A stretch of 46,300 bases of DNA, from contig JAXHVA010000030.1 in assembly GCA_034189035.1 (NCBI GenBank), forward strand, positions 1 to 46,300, read 5' to 3'. Under the pieces are notes generated by a model. The model searched no databases. It was not told where the DNA came from and saw nothing but the letters and a program-made list of their open reading frames with translations. Origin of the DNA: JAUXFK01 sp034189035. GTDB lineage: Bacteria > Desulfobacterota > UBA8473. Numbering within the stretch: the stretch's first letter is position 1; each line of letters opens with the position of its first letter. The translations under genes and the position numbers were made by a program. Shown in pieces: positions 8,890-17,414 of the stretch.

Positions 8890-9911
8890 TCTATCGATTC
8901 CTCTATATTATCAGTAGGTTTATCCTGAGGTTCAAAACCCTGCAATTTCATGCCAAGGGATAATCCCATATCTTGTAAAATCTCTTTTATCTCGTTTAAG
9001 GATTTTCTCCCAAAGTTTCTCGTCTTGAGCATCTCGGCCTCTGTTTTCTGAACCAGTTCTCCAATATATTTTATATTGGCATTCTTAAGACAGTTGGATG
9101 AACGAACTGAAAGTTCCAGTTCTTCTATACTTCTGTAAAGGTTTTCATTGACAACCGATTCCTTAACTTCATCTCCGATGATCTCTTCTTCTACTTTTTG
9201 CTCTTCAAAATCATTAAAGTTTATAAAGACGTCCATTTGATCTTTCAATATCTTTGCAGCATACGCAATTGCATCCTCTGGTAATATACTTCCATCTGTC
9301 CAGACTTCTATTGTAATTTTATCATAGTCTGCTCTTTGACCTAATCTCGCGTGACCCACAACATAATTAACTTTCTTAACCGGAGAAAAGATTGCATCAA
9401 TTGGGATCGCACCTATAGGATCTTCTTCCTGTTTATTCTTCTCTGCAGGAACATATCCCCTTCCTCTTTTAACTTCCATCTCCATTTTAAGCTTGGCATT
9501 TTTAGCCAAGGTAGCAATATGTAAATCAGGATTTAAGACTTCCACATTGTTATTCGTAATAATATTAGAGGCCTTGACTTCGCCTTCTTTATCGATGTCA
9601 ATCTTGACTATTTCAGGGCCTTCAGTGTGCAGTCTTAAAAGAACCTCTTTTAGATTAAGGATAATATCGGTAACATCTTCCCTTACCCCAGGGATCGTTG
9701 AAAACTCATGGAGGACTCCTTCGATTCTTACAGAAGTAATAGCCGTACCAACAAGGGAAGACAATAAAATCCTTCGTAATGAATTCCCCAGAGTAATCCC
9801 AAATCCTCTCTCAAAAGGTTCCCCTACAAACTTACCATAAGAATTCGTCGATATCTCAGTGTCCATCTCTAGTCTCTTTGGTCTTATTAATCCATGCCAG
9901 TTAATATGCAT
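8886..9911 (-). CDS. rpoA: RNA polymerase alpha subunit
   Basis: Scaffold for polymerase assembly and contact point for activators and UP elements. The N-terminal dimerisation domain shows FGITLGNSLRRILLSSLVG and the insert GRGYVPAEKN; a linker leads to the C-terminal helix-hairpin-helix domain (LELSVRSSNCLKNA, FGRKSLNEIKEIL). The ATG at 9911, preceded by GGAG with 5 bp spacing, is preferred over the GTG two codons earlier, giving 341 residues. It follows rpsD after 118 bp. Confidence 0.97.
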   Translation of the reverse strand: MHINWHGLIRPKRLEMDTEISTNSYGKFVGEPFERGFGITLGNSLRRILLSSLVGTAITSVRIEGVLHEFSTIPGVREDVTDIILNLKEVLLRLHTEGPEIVKIDIDKEGEVKASNIITNNNVEVLNPDLHIATLAKNAKLKMEMEVKRGRGYVPAEKNKQEEDPIGAIPIDAIFSPVKKVNYVVGHARLGQRADYDKITIEVWTDGSILPEDAIAYAAKILKDQMDVFINFNDFEEQKVEEEIIGDEVKESVVNENLYRSIEELELSVRSSNCLKNANIKYIGELVQKTEAEMLKTRNFGRKSLNEIKEILQDMGLSLGMKLQGFEPQDKPTDNIEESIE

Positions 9912-10029
9912 TCTCACTCCATATTATGTGAACGTGTTAAATGATAAAGATTGGCTTCGCTACTATCGAAGAAATGGCCAGCATCTCTTTATTCTAAATG
10001 TTCTATGATCTAATTAAAAAAGTAAAATC

Positions 10030-10656
10030 CTATTTTGAATAGAGCTCTACAATCAACTGCTCCTTAATTGGCATCGTCAAATCCTCTCTAGAAGGCAGTA
10101 AAAGTACCTTTCCTGTTATTTTTTTATCGTCCAATTCGAGCCAATGTGGTACTCCACGACGTGCAACGGCTTCTAACGATTCAACAACCCTCGGTATTTT
10201 CTTGCTCTTTTCCCTGACTTCTATGGTTTCTCCTTGACTTATCAAATAAGAAGGAATATCCACTCTTTTTCCGTTCACCAAAAAGTGCCCATGCCTGACT
10301 AATTGCCTGGCTTCACTGCGGGAACTAGCAAATCCTAAACGAAAAACTATATTATCCATCCTTCTTTCCAAAAGAAGTAACAGATTATCACCGGTTATTC
10401 CCTTCATTCTCTCAGCCTTCTTAAAGTACAATCGAAATTGATTTTCTAGAATACCGTATATTCTTTTTACCTTCTGCTTTTCACGAAGCTGTATCCCATA
10501 ATCAGAGTACTTAGAACGTCCTTTTCCATGCTGACCTGGGGGGTAATTTCTCCTTTCAATAGCACATTTATCTGAATAACATCTATCACCTTTTAAGTAT
10601 AATTTTAAATTCTCTCTCCTGCACAATCTACAAACAGACCCAGTGTATCGTGCCAA
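10030..10656 (-). CDS. rpsD: 30S ribosomal protein S4
   Basis: Binds 16S rRNA early in assembly; in many bacteria it also represses the alpha operon. The 208 residues have the S4 RNA-binding domain (RRMDNIVFRLGFASSRSEARQ) and a zinc-type N-terminus with cysteines in CRLCRRENL and CYSDKCAIERR, so this is the cysteine-retaining form. It lies 12 bp after rpsK. A leader with S4-binding structure could not be identified by eye. Confidence 0.98.
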   Translation of the reverse strand: MARYTGSVCRLCRRENLKLYLKGDRCYSDKCAIERRNYPPGQHGKGRSKYSDYGIQLREKQKVKRIYGILENQFRLYFKKAERMKGITGDNLLLLLERRMDNIVFRLGFASSRSEARQLVRHGHFLVNGKRVDIPSYLISQGETIEVREKSKKIPRVVESLEAVARRGVPHWLELDDKKITGKVLLLPSREDLTMPIKEQLIVELYSK

Positions 10657-10668
10657 AGCATGCCTCCT

Positions 10669-11064
10669 TTATACTCTTCGTCTCTTTGGTGGACGACACC
10701 CATTATGAGGAATAGGAGTAACATCCATGATTAGACTAACATTAAACCCCATAGCCTGTAAGGTTCTTAATGCCGATTCTCGCCCCGCCCCCGGCCCTTT
10801 TATGTAGACCTCGATATTCTTGACCCCATGCTCCATTGCTTTTTTAGATGCATCTTCAGCGGCCAGCTGCGCAGCAAAGGGAGTACTCTTCCTTGAACCT
10901 TTATACCCTTGAGTCCCTGCACTAGACCAGGCAATTACATTTCCGGACAGATCCGTAATTGTTATTATAGTATTATTAAAAGTTGCTTGAATATGAGCTA
11001 TACCGTCCTGAATATTTTTCTTTTCTCTTTTTTTCTTTGTACCTTTCTTACTCTGTCTCGCCAT
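10669..11064 (-). CDS. rpsK: 30S ribosomal protein S11
   Basis: Platform protein of the small subunit near the mRNA exit. The 131 residues include GIAHIQATFNNTIITITD, WSSAGTQGYKGSRKSTPFA and the C-terminal DVTPIPHNGCRPPKRRRV, all characteristic. It sits 8 bp downstream of rpsM in the usual S13-S11-S4 order. Confidence 0.98.
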   Translation of the reverse strand: MARQSKKGTKKKREKKNIQDGIAHIQATFNNTIITITDLSGNVIAWSSAGTQGYKGSRKSTPFAAQLAAEDASKKAMEHGVKNIEVYIKGPGAGRESALRTLQAMGFNVSLIMDVTPIPHNGCRPPKRRRV

Positions 11065-11072
11065 CGAGCCTC

Positions 11073-11441
11073 CTATTTTCTTCGGCCCCCTATAGCCTTA
11101 CGAGGCCCCTTTCTTGTCCTTGCATTGGTGCTGGTTCTCTGTCCTCTAACAGGTAAAGAACGCCTATGACGCAATCCTCGGTAACTCCCTAAATCCATTA
11201 ATCTCTTTATGTTCGTAGAAATTTCCATCCGCAGGTCACCCTCGACCTTATATTCATGATCTATGATATCCCTTATCTTAATTACGTCAGCCTCTGTAAT
11301 CTTATGTGATTTTATATTAAAATCAACCCCTGCCTTCTCAAGGATATCCCTTGATGTAGGCCTCCCAATACCATAGATGTAAGTCAAGGCAATCTCTATC
11401 CTCTTGCCTTTAGGCAAATCAATCCCAGCAATTCTTGCCAA
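11073..11441 (-). CDS. rpsM: 30S ribosomal protein S13
   Basis: Head protein of the small subunit that contacts the P-site tRNA and forms intersubunit bridges. The 122 residues start MARIAGIDLPKGKRIEIALT and end in the basic tail typical of S13 (RGQRTSTNARTRKGPRKA). An AGGAGG ribosome-binding site lies about 4 bp upstream. A repeat copy (11461-11646) separates it from rpmJ; its left end is 19 bp from the rpsM start codon. Confidence 0.98.
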   Translation of the reverse strand: MARIAGIDLPKGKRIEIALTYIYGIGRPTSRDILEKAGVDFNIKSHKITEADVIKIRDIIDHEYKVEGDLRMEISTNIKRLMDLGSYRGLRHRRSLPVRGQRTSTNARTRKGPRKAIGGRRK

Positions 11442-11460
11442 TCTCTATACCTCCTTACCT

Positions 11461-11646
11461 ATTGATCATCCATAAATGGCCATTTTTCCGGATCTTTACA
11501 TTTACTCTTTGAAGTTTCACTTTGAAAACCCCTATAGGGATTCGAAAAGAAAAGCAATATTTATCTGCCATCAGTCTCGGATTTTAATCTCTTACCCTGT
11601 TTTGATCTGGAACAAAATTTATTCATTTATGTATGAACATGCACTA
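11461..11646. repeat. MITE-like repeat, copy 2 (between rpmJ and rpsM)
   Basis: The left end ATTGATCATCCATAAATGG matches the family terminal repeat. The right end GTATGAACATGCACTA is a diverged inverse match, and the inside carries GATCTGGAACAAAATTTATTCA as in other copies. The right tip includes the CTA that is read as the TAG stop of rpmJ on the minus strand. It occupies nearly the whole rpmJ-rpsM spacer. Confidence 0.65.
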
Positions 11647-11757
11647 ACCTTGTCTTTGTTTGTGCCTAGGATTTTCACAAATTATCCTAACTACACCTTT
11701 ACGCCTGATTACCTTGCATTTATCACATCTTTTCTTTACTGAAGTCTTCACCTTCAT
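11644..11757 (-). CDS. rpmJ: 50S ribosomal protein L36 (zinc form)
   Basis: Smallest ribosomal protein, 37 residues. It reads MKVKTSVKKRCDKCKVI and ends ENPRHKQRQG. The zinc ligands C-x2-C and then C and H are all present. The start has GAGG upstream (about 11767-11764). It stands in its usual place before rpsM in the alpha operon. Its TAG stop falls in the tip of repeat copy 2, so the repeat may have replaced the original end. Confidence 0.96.
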   Translation of the reverse strand: MKVKTSVKKRCDKCKVIRRKGVVRIICENPRHKQRQG

Positions 11758-12125
11758 ATTTACCTCATCACCATTTGAAAAAAAGCCCTGTCTTTTTAGA
11801 CTATCTAAGACTCAGGTTCCAGACATATCCTAAAAATTCACACGAAAGACTCAGATAAATGGTAGTATTATCATTTATCTGAGTCTTTCAGTAAATGAAG
11901 GAAGCAAATGGATTCACAACATTCCTGTTATATTTGATACAAAAAAAAATTCTTTAAATGATTATTAATTTCGTTCCAAAAACATTATGAGCACTGTATC
12001 AATCCTAAAAAAAGAGGGAATTCAATACATCCTTTATATTATTATCCCATTATTTAAAAATTGACACTAGTCCTTATGTTCGGAGTTTAGTCAATAGTCA
12101 TTACTTTTATTTATTATGATGAGGA
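11758..12125. other. Intergenic region between infA and rpmJ
   Basis: These 368 bp hold no recognisable gene. They contain the 18-bp perfect inverted repeat at 11844-11889, and TAGTCCT/AGGACTA arms at 12068-12074 and 12122-12128 next to the infA stop. In most genomes this spacer is under 50 bp, so an inserted or expanded element is likely. Confidence 0.5.
11844..11889. repeat. Perfect 18-bp inverted repeat with 10-nt loop
   Basis: GAAAGACTCAGATAAATG (11844-11861) and its exact reverse complement (11872-11889) flank the 10 nt GTAGTATTAT. On the minus strand GAATTTTTAGG follows after a few bases, so it could terminate or be an RNase III site within the infA-rpmJ transcript. Alternatively it is a small palindromic mobile element. 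Confidence 0.85.
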
Positions 12126-12344
12126 CTATTTTGAACGGTAAGTAATCCTTCCTCTATTTAAATCATAAGGAGATAACTCAACTGTAACCCTGTCACCAGG
12201 AAGTATCTTAATAAAATGCATTCTCATCTTCCCTGATATGTGAGCCAATACCTTGTGCCCGTTTTCCATTTCAACGCGAAACATGGCATTGGGCAAAGTC
12301 TCCAAAACAGTTCCTTCTACTTCAATGGCCTCTTCTTTAGGCAT
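12126..12344 (-). CDS. infA: Translation initiation factor IF-1
   Basis: Occupies the A site of the 30S subunit during initiation. The 72 residues form a single S1/OB-fold: EAIEVEGTVLETLPNAMFRV, HKVLAHISGKMRMHFIKILP, GDRVTVELSPYDLNRGRITY. Length and sequence are standard. It follows adk by 21 bp; the methionine aminopeptidase gene often found between them is absent. GAGG lies 5 bp before the ATG. Confidence 0.98.
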   Translation of the reverse strand: MPKEEAIEVEGTVLETLPNAMFRVEMENGHKVLAHISGKMRMHFIKILPGDRVTVELSPYDLNRGRITYRSK

Positions 12345-12365
12345 AAGAACCTCTTTTATGGGTAC

Positions 12366-13013
12366 CTATCCTTTATTAATAGAATCTGTAATCCTAGTAA
12401 AAACCTCGTCTATTTTCCCAAACCCATTTATAGTCCTAGACAGATTCTTTTTCTTATAAAAATCAACTACAGGCGCAGTTTGATCATGATAAACCTTAAG
12501 TCTACTTTTTATTGTACCCTCTTTATCATCGTCTCTCTGATAAAGATCTCCATCACACTCATTGCATACATTTTCTTTTGTAGGTGGATCGAAGATAATA
12601 TGATATCCTCTTCCACAACTCTTACAGGTTCTCCGTCCGGTGAGTCTCTTTAACAACTCCCTATCGTCTACTTCAATGTTGAGCAAGTGGTCAATCTCTA
12701 AATTCATTTTTTCCATTATAGAGTCAAGGGCCTCAGCCTGAGCAACTGTCCGAGGAAACCCATCTAGGATAAATCCCCCTTTACAATCAGGTTTTTTTAA
12801 CCTCTCCTCGATGATTCCTACCACAAGTTCATCTGGAACTAAGGAACCTTTATCCATTAAGACCTTTGCCTTCTTGCCCAAAGGAGAACCCTCTTTTACC
12901 GCTTCTCTAAGGATGTCACCAGTAGAAATCTGAGGTATACTGTACATTTCAATTAACATTTTGGCTTGTGTACCCTTTCCAGAACCGGGTGGCCCCACTA
13001 ATATAAGTTTCAT
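12366..13013 (-). CDS. adk: Adenylate kinase, long form with zinc-type lid
   Basis: Interconverts ATP and AMP with two ADP. The 215 residues contain the P-loop GPPGSGKGT (7-15), the AMP-binding region ISTGDILREAV, LDGFPRTVAQAEAL and a lid with C130, C133, C150 and C153, the four-cysteine zinc site of Gram-positive and many anaerobe enzymes. The gene lies between secY and infA, a common arrangement. Repeat copy 3 separates it from secY. Confidence 0.97.
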   Translation of the reverse strand: MKLILVGPPGSGKGTQAKMLIEMYSIPQISTGDILREAVKEGSPLGKKAKVLMDKGSLVPDELVVGIIEERLKKPDCKGGFILDGFPRTVAQAEALDSIMEKMNLEIDHLLNIEVDDRELLKRLTGRRTCKSCGRGYHIIFDPPTKENVCNECDGDLYQRDDDKEGTIKSRLKVYHDQTAPVVDFYKKKNLSRTINGFGKIDEVFTRITDSINKG

Positions 13014-13035
13014 AAAAAACCTTCCTTAAAATATC

Positions 13036-13183
13036 AACGTTCATCCAAAAAGATCTTTTTGGATATTCTACACGCACGTTCTTTGGAATGATTAGACTAT
13101 TATTCTCTAATCAAGACGTTGATTGTTCTTCTTCATCCCTCATTGACTTGGAGCAAAAATCTAATCACTTACGGATGAACAGT
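13036..13183. repeat. MITE-like repeat, copy 3 (between secY and adk)
   Basis: The left end AACGTTCATCCAAAAAG and the right end GGATGAACAGT pair as imperfect terminal inverted repeats. The inside has diverged but keeps a GAGCAAAAATCTAATCACTTAC-like tail in the same place as other copies. It begins 22 bp from the adk start and ends 15 bp from the secY stop. Confidence 0.55.
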
Positions 13184-13198
13184 GGTTAACTATTTATT

Positions 13199-14524
13199 TT
13201 ATCGACGTCCTTTTAACCTAGCCTTTTTTAAAAATCCTTCATAATGCCTTGTAAGCAAATGAGACTCAATCTGTGTTACCGTATCCATGGCAACTCCAAC
13301 CACAATCAACAATGCAGTCCCCCCAAAATAAAAAGGAACATTAAACCTACTGATAAGTATTGTAGGTAAAATACATACAGCTGAAACATAAATAGCACCC
13401 CCAAGGGTTATTCTTGTAAGAACTCTATCAATATATTCAGCTGTCTTTTTACCTGGTCTTATACCCGGAATATAGCCCCCATATTTCTTCATGTTATCTG
13501 CAACATCAACGGGATTAAAGGTGACCGCTGTATAAAAATAACAAAAAAAGATGATAAAACCTACATATAATAGATTATAAATCAACCTGCCTGGCCCTAA
13601 GCTGTCAATGATATTTTGAAACCATGGATGGAGTTCTATCCATGCTTTGGGCATGAAATTAGCGATAGTCAAGGGAAACATTAAAATCGAGGAGGCAAAA
13701 ATTGGCGGTATAACCCCTGCTGTATTGACTCGAAGAGGTAAATGGGTACTCTGTCCTCCATACATCTTTCTCCCCATTACCCTCTTTGCATATTGTACAG
13801 GAAGGCGCCGTTGCCCTCTTTCAACAAAAACGATAACCCCAACAACAACAACCATCATCACTACAATCAGCAAAACGATAAAAATGGTCATCTCCCCTGT
13901 TTTTAAAAGCCGTAGCGTATTAATAATTGCAGCAGGTAATCGTGCAACAATGCCTGCAAAAATTATCAATGAAATACCATTTCCAATCCCACGTTCTGTA
14001 ATCTGCTCACCAATCCACATTATAAATGCTGTTCCAGCTGTTAGACTAATCACTGTCATTAGCTTAAATGATAAACCAGGGTTAAGTACTATCAACTCTC
14101 CAGCAGGTCCAGTCATCCTTTCCAGTCCAACACTTATACCAAAGCCCTGTATAATACTCAGTATAACTGTGCCATATCTCGTATATTGGGTAATCTTTCT
14201 TCTTCCAGCCTCCCCCTCTTTGGACAACTTCTCCAGATGAGGACTCACTACAGTAAGGAGCTGTAAAATAATCGAGGCGCTAATATAGGGCATAATACCC
14301 AATGCAAATACAGACAGATTCTCTAATGCCCCACCTGAAAACATATCGAATAGGCCCAAAAGGGTCCCTTGTGCTTGTGCAAAAAAAGATGATAAAGCAT
14401 CCCTGTCAATACCAGGAGTTGGAACATGTACACCAATCCGATAGATTGTTAAAAAGAATAGGGTAAAAAGTATCCTATTCTTTAATTCAGGTATCTTGGG
14501 TATATTTTGAAAACCACCTATCAA
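13199..14524 (-). CDS. secY: Preprotein translocase subunit SecY
   Basis: Forms the membrane channel through which proteins are exported or inserted. The 441 residues show about ten hydrophobic segments and conserved pieces such as RIGVHVPTPGID, NLSVFALGIMPYISASIILQ, GNGISLIIFAGI and YGGYIPGIRPGKKTAEYI (cytosolic C5 loop). It starts directly after the rplO stop (no spacer), so translation is probably coupled. SecE is encoded elsewhere in this window (41067-41252). Confidence 0.98.
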   Translation of the reverse strand: MIGGFQNIPKIPELKNRILFTLFFLTIYRIGVHVPTPGIDRDALSSFFAQAQGTLLGLFDMFSGGALENLSVFALGIMPYISASIILQLLTVVSPHLEKLSKEGEAGRRKITQYTRYGTVILSIIQGFGISVGLERMTGPAGELIVLNPGLSFKLMTVISLTAGTAFIMWIGEQITERGIGNGISLIIFAGIVARLPAAIINTLRLLKTGEMTIFIVLLIVVMMVVVVGVIVFVERGQRRLPVQYAKRVMGRKMYGGQSTHLPLRVNTAGVIPPIFASSILMFPLTIANFMPKAWIELHPWFQNIIDSLGPGRLIYNLLYVGFIIFFCYFYTAVTFNPVDVADNMKKYGGYIPGIRPGKKTAEYIDRVLTRITLGGAIYVSAVCILPTILISRFNVPFYFGGTALLIVVGVAMDTVTQIESHLLTRHYEGFLKKARLKGRR

Positions 14525-14965
14525 TTAAACTACCTCAACCTTGCCACCAGCGGCCTCTATCTTGTCTTTTGCATTCTTGCTGAGTCTGTGAACCTTCAAT
14601 ATAATTGGGTACTTTATCTCACCATCCCCCAATACTTTGATGCCATCATATCTTCCTTTTATTAGCCCACATTTACTCAGAACCTCTTTATCTACTAGAG
14701 TACCTTCTTCAAATATATTAAGGTCTTTAATATTTACTAAAGCATATTTCTTTTTAAATATATTTGTAAAACCTCTCTTTGGAAGCCTCCGCTTAAGAGG
14801 CATCTGTCCCCCTTCAAACCCAGGACGAGTAGCGCTACCAGAGCGAGATTTCTGTCCTTTTGTTCCTCGGCATGAAGTCGACCCATGTCCCGAACCTTGG
14901 CCTCTGCCAACTCTCTTTCTTTGTTTCCTAAGCCTTGTAGATGGCTTTAATTCATTCAATCTCAT
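14525..14965 (-). CDS. rplO: 50S ribosomal protein L15
   Basis: Large-subunit assembly protein of 146 residues. It begins MRLNELKPSTRLRKQRKRVG with the glycine-rich RGQGSGHGSTSCRGTKGQKS, followed by GFEGGQMPLKRRLPKRGF, as in all bacterial L15. The start overlaps the rpmD stop by 4 bp and the gene abuts secY. Confidence 0.98.
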   Translation of the reverse strand: MRLNELKPSTRLRKQRKRVGRGQGSGHGSTSCRGTKGQKSRSGSATRPGFEGGQMPLKRRLPKRGFTNIFKKKYALVNIKDLNIFEEGTLVDKEVLSKCGLIKGRYDGIKVLGDGEIKYPIILKVHRLSKNAKDKIEAAGGKVEVV

Positions 14966-15147
14966 GGCTCATTAACCTCAACCAAATGTATTACTTTTTT
15001 TATCATTCCTCGAACTTCATTTGTATCTTTAAGGGTTACCGTCTTATTCAATTTAGTCAAACCTAGTCCAACTAATGTTTGTTTATGCTTTTTAGGTCTA
15101 CCTATACCACTTTTTTTTAAAATTACTCTAAGCTCCTTTGTATCCAT
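14962..15147 (-). CDS. rpmD: 50S ribosomal protein L30
   Basis: Small two-domain ribosomal protein of 61 residues. KKSGIGRPKKHKQTLVGLGL is the family core, followed by the helix VRGMIKKVIHLVEV. It is placed between rpsE and rplO as usual, but 342 bp separate it from rpsE instead of the few bases typical of spc operons. Confidence 0.96.
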   Translation of the reverse strand: MDTKELRVILKKSGIGRPKKHKQTLVGLGLTKLNKTVTLKDTNEVRGMIKKVIHLVEVNEP

Positions 15148-15489
15148 AAAAAGTTTCCTTCTCTAAAGTATTGCGCTCTTTTTGTACCCTGTCTAAAGTC
15201 CTATTCATCTTAACTAAAAATATTTTTTAATCTTTAAGACATCTTAAGAAGGTTTCAGGATCTTATGATTCTAACAAAACAAGTCTTTTCCATGTGACTC
15301 GATTCATACTTGAATCTTTGTATTATAAACCCTGCTCTATTCACTAAAGAAAATCATAATCATTACCTTTCGAATTTATCATTAGATAAAAAAGATAAAT
15401 AATGATTCATTAAAAACAGTTTTTAGGAGTTAAGAAACATTAATTAAGAAATATCCCGAGCTGAGTCAATATATTATGTAAAGCTTCTA
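15148..15489. other. Unusually long spacer between rpsE and rpmD
   Basis: No gene or RNA could be recognised. The sequence is AT-rich with a small hairpin GATTCA-TACT-TGAATC near 15300-15316 and no clear match to the repeat family. It could be a decayed repeat copy. Confidence 0.5.
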
Positions 15490-15987
15490 TCATACAATTT
15501 CGCTTAACTCTTTATTCCGCCGCTTTGCTATATCCTCAGGGCTTCGAAGTTGGCTTAAACCTTGTAAAGTGGCCTTTACAGCGTTATGCGGGTTATGTGA
15601 ACCTAAGCATTTTGTCAGAATATTTTCGATCCCAACAGACTCTATAACTGCTCTAACAGCTCCTCCTGCAATAATGCCTGTTCCTTTAGATGCAGGCTTT
15701 AAAAGAACACTACCAGCGCCATATCGGCCTATAACCTGATACGGAATAGTATTGTTTATTATAGGGATCTGTATAAGACTCTTTTTTGCTCGATCTATAC
15801 CCTTTCTAATAGCCTCTGGAACCTCATTCGCCTTACCTAATCCACTTCCTACAATGCCATTTCCATCCCCAATAACAACTAAAGCACTGAAACTAAATCT
15901 CCTTCCACCTTTAACTACCTTGGCAACCCTATTGATGTGAACAACTTTATCCATCAATTCCAATTCATCAGAATTAATAATTGGCAA
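15490..15987 (-). CDS. rpsE: 30S ribosomal protein S5
   Basis: Small-subunit protein affecting accuracy. The 165 residues include VVHINRVAKVVKGGRRFSFS, GIVGSGLGKANEVPEAIRKG and IAGGAVRAVIESVGIENIL. The start is TTG at 15987, supported by AGGAG seven bases upstream; no ATG lies near. TTG starts recur in this genome (aspS, fusA, probably rpsC). Confidence 0.97.
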   Translation of the reverse strand: MPIINSDELELMDKVVHINRVAKVVKGGRRFSFSALVVIGDGNGIVGSGLGKANEVPEAIRKGIDRAKKSLIQIPIINNTIPYQVIGRYGAGSVLLKPASKGTGIIAGGAVRAVIESVGIENILTKCLGSHNPHNAVKATLQGLSQLRSPEDIAKRRNKELSEIV

Positions 15988-16026
15988 TTACCTTCTCCTT
16001 TACTTTTTTAGTTCCCTTCTCATAAA

Positions 16027-16395
16027 CTAAAATATAAGCCCCTTCTCTCTAGCCATTAGAGCCAAAGCCTTAACCCTGCCATGATATTTGTACCCATTCC
16101 GATCAAAGACGACTTGCTTGATATTCCTCTCTAAAGAATTCTTAGCAACCAATGCTCCAATCTTCTTCGCTGCCTCTATATTGCCACTAGATTTCAACTC
16201 ATCCCGAATTTCTCTTGAAATCGATGAAGCAGATGCTAGAGTTTCGCCTTTCATATCATCAATCACCTGAGCATAAATATGTTTAGCAGATCTAAATACG
16301 CAGAGTCTGGGTCTATCATTTGTCCCCTTAATTTTCTTTCTAACTCTTTTTTTCCGTCTTAACCTTGCTAGCTCTTTAGATTTTCTTGAAGCCAT
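16027..16395 (-). CDS. rplR: 50S ribosomal protein L18
   Basis: Binds 5S rRNA in the central protuberance. The 122 residues run from a basic N-terminus (LRRKKRVRKKIKGTNDRPRL) through VFRSAKHIYAQVIDD to FDRNGYKYHGRVKALA, the standard L18 pattern. It lies between rplF and rpsE in the expected order, 39 bp before rpsE. Confidence 0.98.
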   Translation of the reverse strand: MASRKSKELARLRRKKRVRKKIKGTNDRPRLCVFRSAKHIYAQVIDDMKGETLASASSISREIRDELKSSGNIEAAKKIGALVAKNSLERNIKQVVFDRNGYKYHGRVKALALMAREKGLIF

Positions 16396-16408
16396 ATCTA
16401 TTCACACC

Positions 16409-16948
16409 TCATTTTATTCCGGCCTTGCCAATCTTTCGTCGAATCTTTTCATCCGAGTATAAAATACCCTTACCTTTATATGGCTCTGGCGTCTTAAACG
16501 ATCTGATCTTTGCTGCGACCTCTCCAACCAATTGCTTATCTATCCCTTCAATTGTTATATTCACTTGTTTTTCGACCGTTGCATTAATCCCCTTAGGAAG
16601 TAAAAACTCTATTGGGTGTGAGTATCCCAAATTCAGGTTCAACATATTGCCTTTCAACTCTGCTCGATATCCAATCCCAACAATATTAAGTTTTTTTTCA
16701 AAACCCTTTGTTACACCTTTCACCATATTGGAGATAAGACTACGAGTGAGTCCCTGAAGGGCCTTGTCTTTTTTGTTATCATTTATTCTATCAACCAGTA
16801 TTTTTTCGTTATCATATGATAGATTTATTCTCTCGTTTATAGACTGGCTCAGTTCTCCTTTAGGTCCCTTTATCTTTACGCTGGCCCCTTTAAGAGTTAT
16901 CTCAACTCCTTTTGGAACAGGGATTGGCTGTCTACCAATTCGTGACAT
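16409..16948 (-). CDS. rplF: 50S ribosomal protein L6
   Basis: Large-subunit protein near the factor-binding site. It has two repeated L6 domains, starting MSRIGRQPIPVPKGVEITL and ending PEPYKGKGILYSDEKIRRK. The second ATG (16948) is chosen because AGGAG is 7 bp away, whereas the first ATG would touch it. This gives 179 residues, the usual length. Confidence 0.97.
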   Translation of the reverse strand: MSRIGRQPIPVPKGVEITLKGASVKIKGPKGELSQSINERINLSYDNEKILVDRINDNKKDKALQGLTRSLISNMVKGVTKGFEKKLNIVGIGYRAELKGNMLNLNLGYSHPIEFLLPKGINATVEKQVNITIEGIDKQLVGEVAAKIRSFKTPEPYKGKGILYSDEKIRRKIGKAGIK

Positions 16949-17015
16949 CTTCATTCTCCTTAAAGAAATATTCCGCTATATATTTTCCACCTCGATAGAA
17001 ATCCAGATTTAAAGT

Positions 17016-17414
17016 CTACCAAATAGAACAGAGCAACTCTCCTCCAACATTCAATTCTCTAGCCTTCTTATCTGTCAAAACTCCCTTTGGGGTCGATAGA
17101 ATATTTATACCAAGGCCATTTAGCACCTTTGGAATCTTGTCACTTCTTACATAAACTCGGCAGCCTGGCTTACTCACTCTTTTCAATCCAGTGATAATCT
17201 CATTTTTCCCTTCATCATACTTAAGATAAACGATCAAGACTCCTTGTTTCTTATCTCGTACTACATTATAGTGTTTTATATACCCCTCTTCCTTCAATAT
17301 CTTTGCAATAGAAACCTTTAAATTAGATGATGGGATATCAACCTTTTTGAATTTTGCCTTACTGCCGTTTCGAAGACGTGTAAGCATATCCGCAAGAGGA
17401 TCGGTCATTACCAC
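17016..17414 (-). CDS. rpsH: 30S ribosomal protein S8
   Basis: Binds the central domain of 16S rRNA and in E. coli represses the spc operon. The 132 residues show DPLADMLTRLRNGSKAKF and the C-terminal GVLTDKKARELNVGGELLCS. A GTG start at 17414 with GGAG 8 bp upstream gives MVMTDP, parallel to the MSMQDP of E. coli; the ATG two codons later is possible. A 424-bp spacer separates it from rpsN. Confidence 0.97.
   Translation of the reverse strand: MVMTDPLADMLTRLRNGSKAKFKKVDIPSSNLKVSIAKILKEEGYIKHYNVVRDKKQGVLIVYLKYDEGKNEIITGLKRVSKPGCRVYVRSDKIPKVLNGLGINILSTPKGVLTDKKARELNVGGELLCSIW

Noticed and set aside
13647..14240. Long plus-strand open frame opposite secY
   Set aside because: It is antisense to a certain gene, has low-complexity composition and no recognisable motif. 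The same holds for plus-strand frames opposite fusA, rpoB, rpoC and the ribosomal genes.
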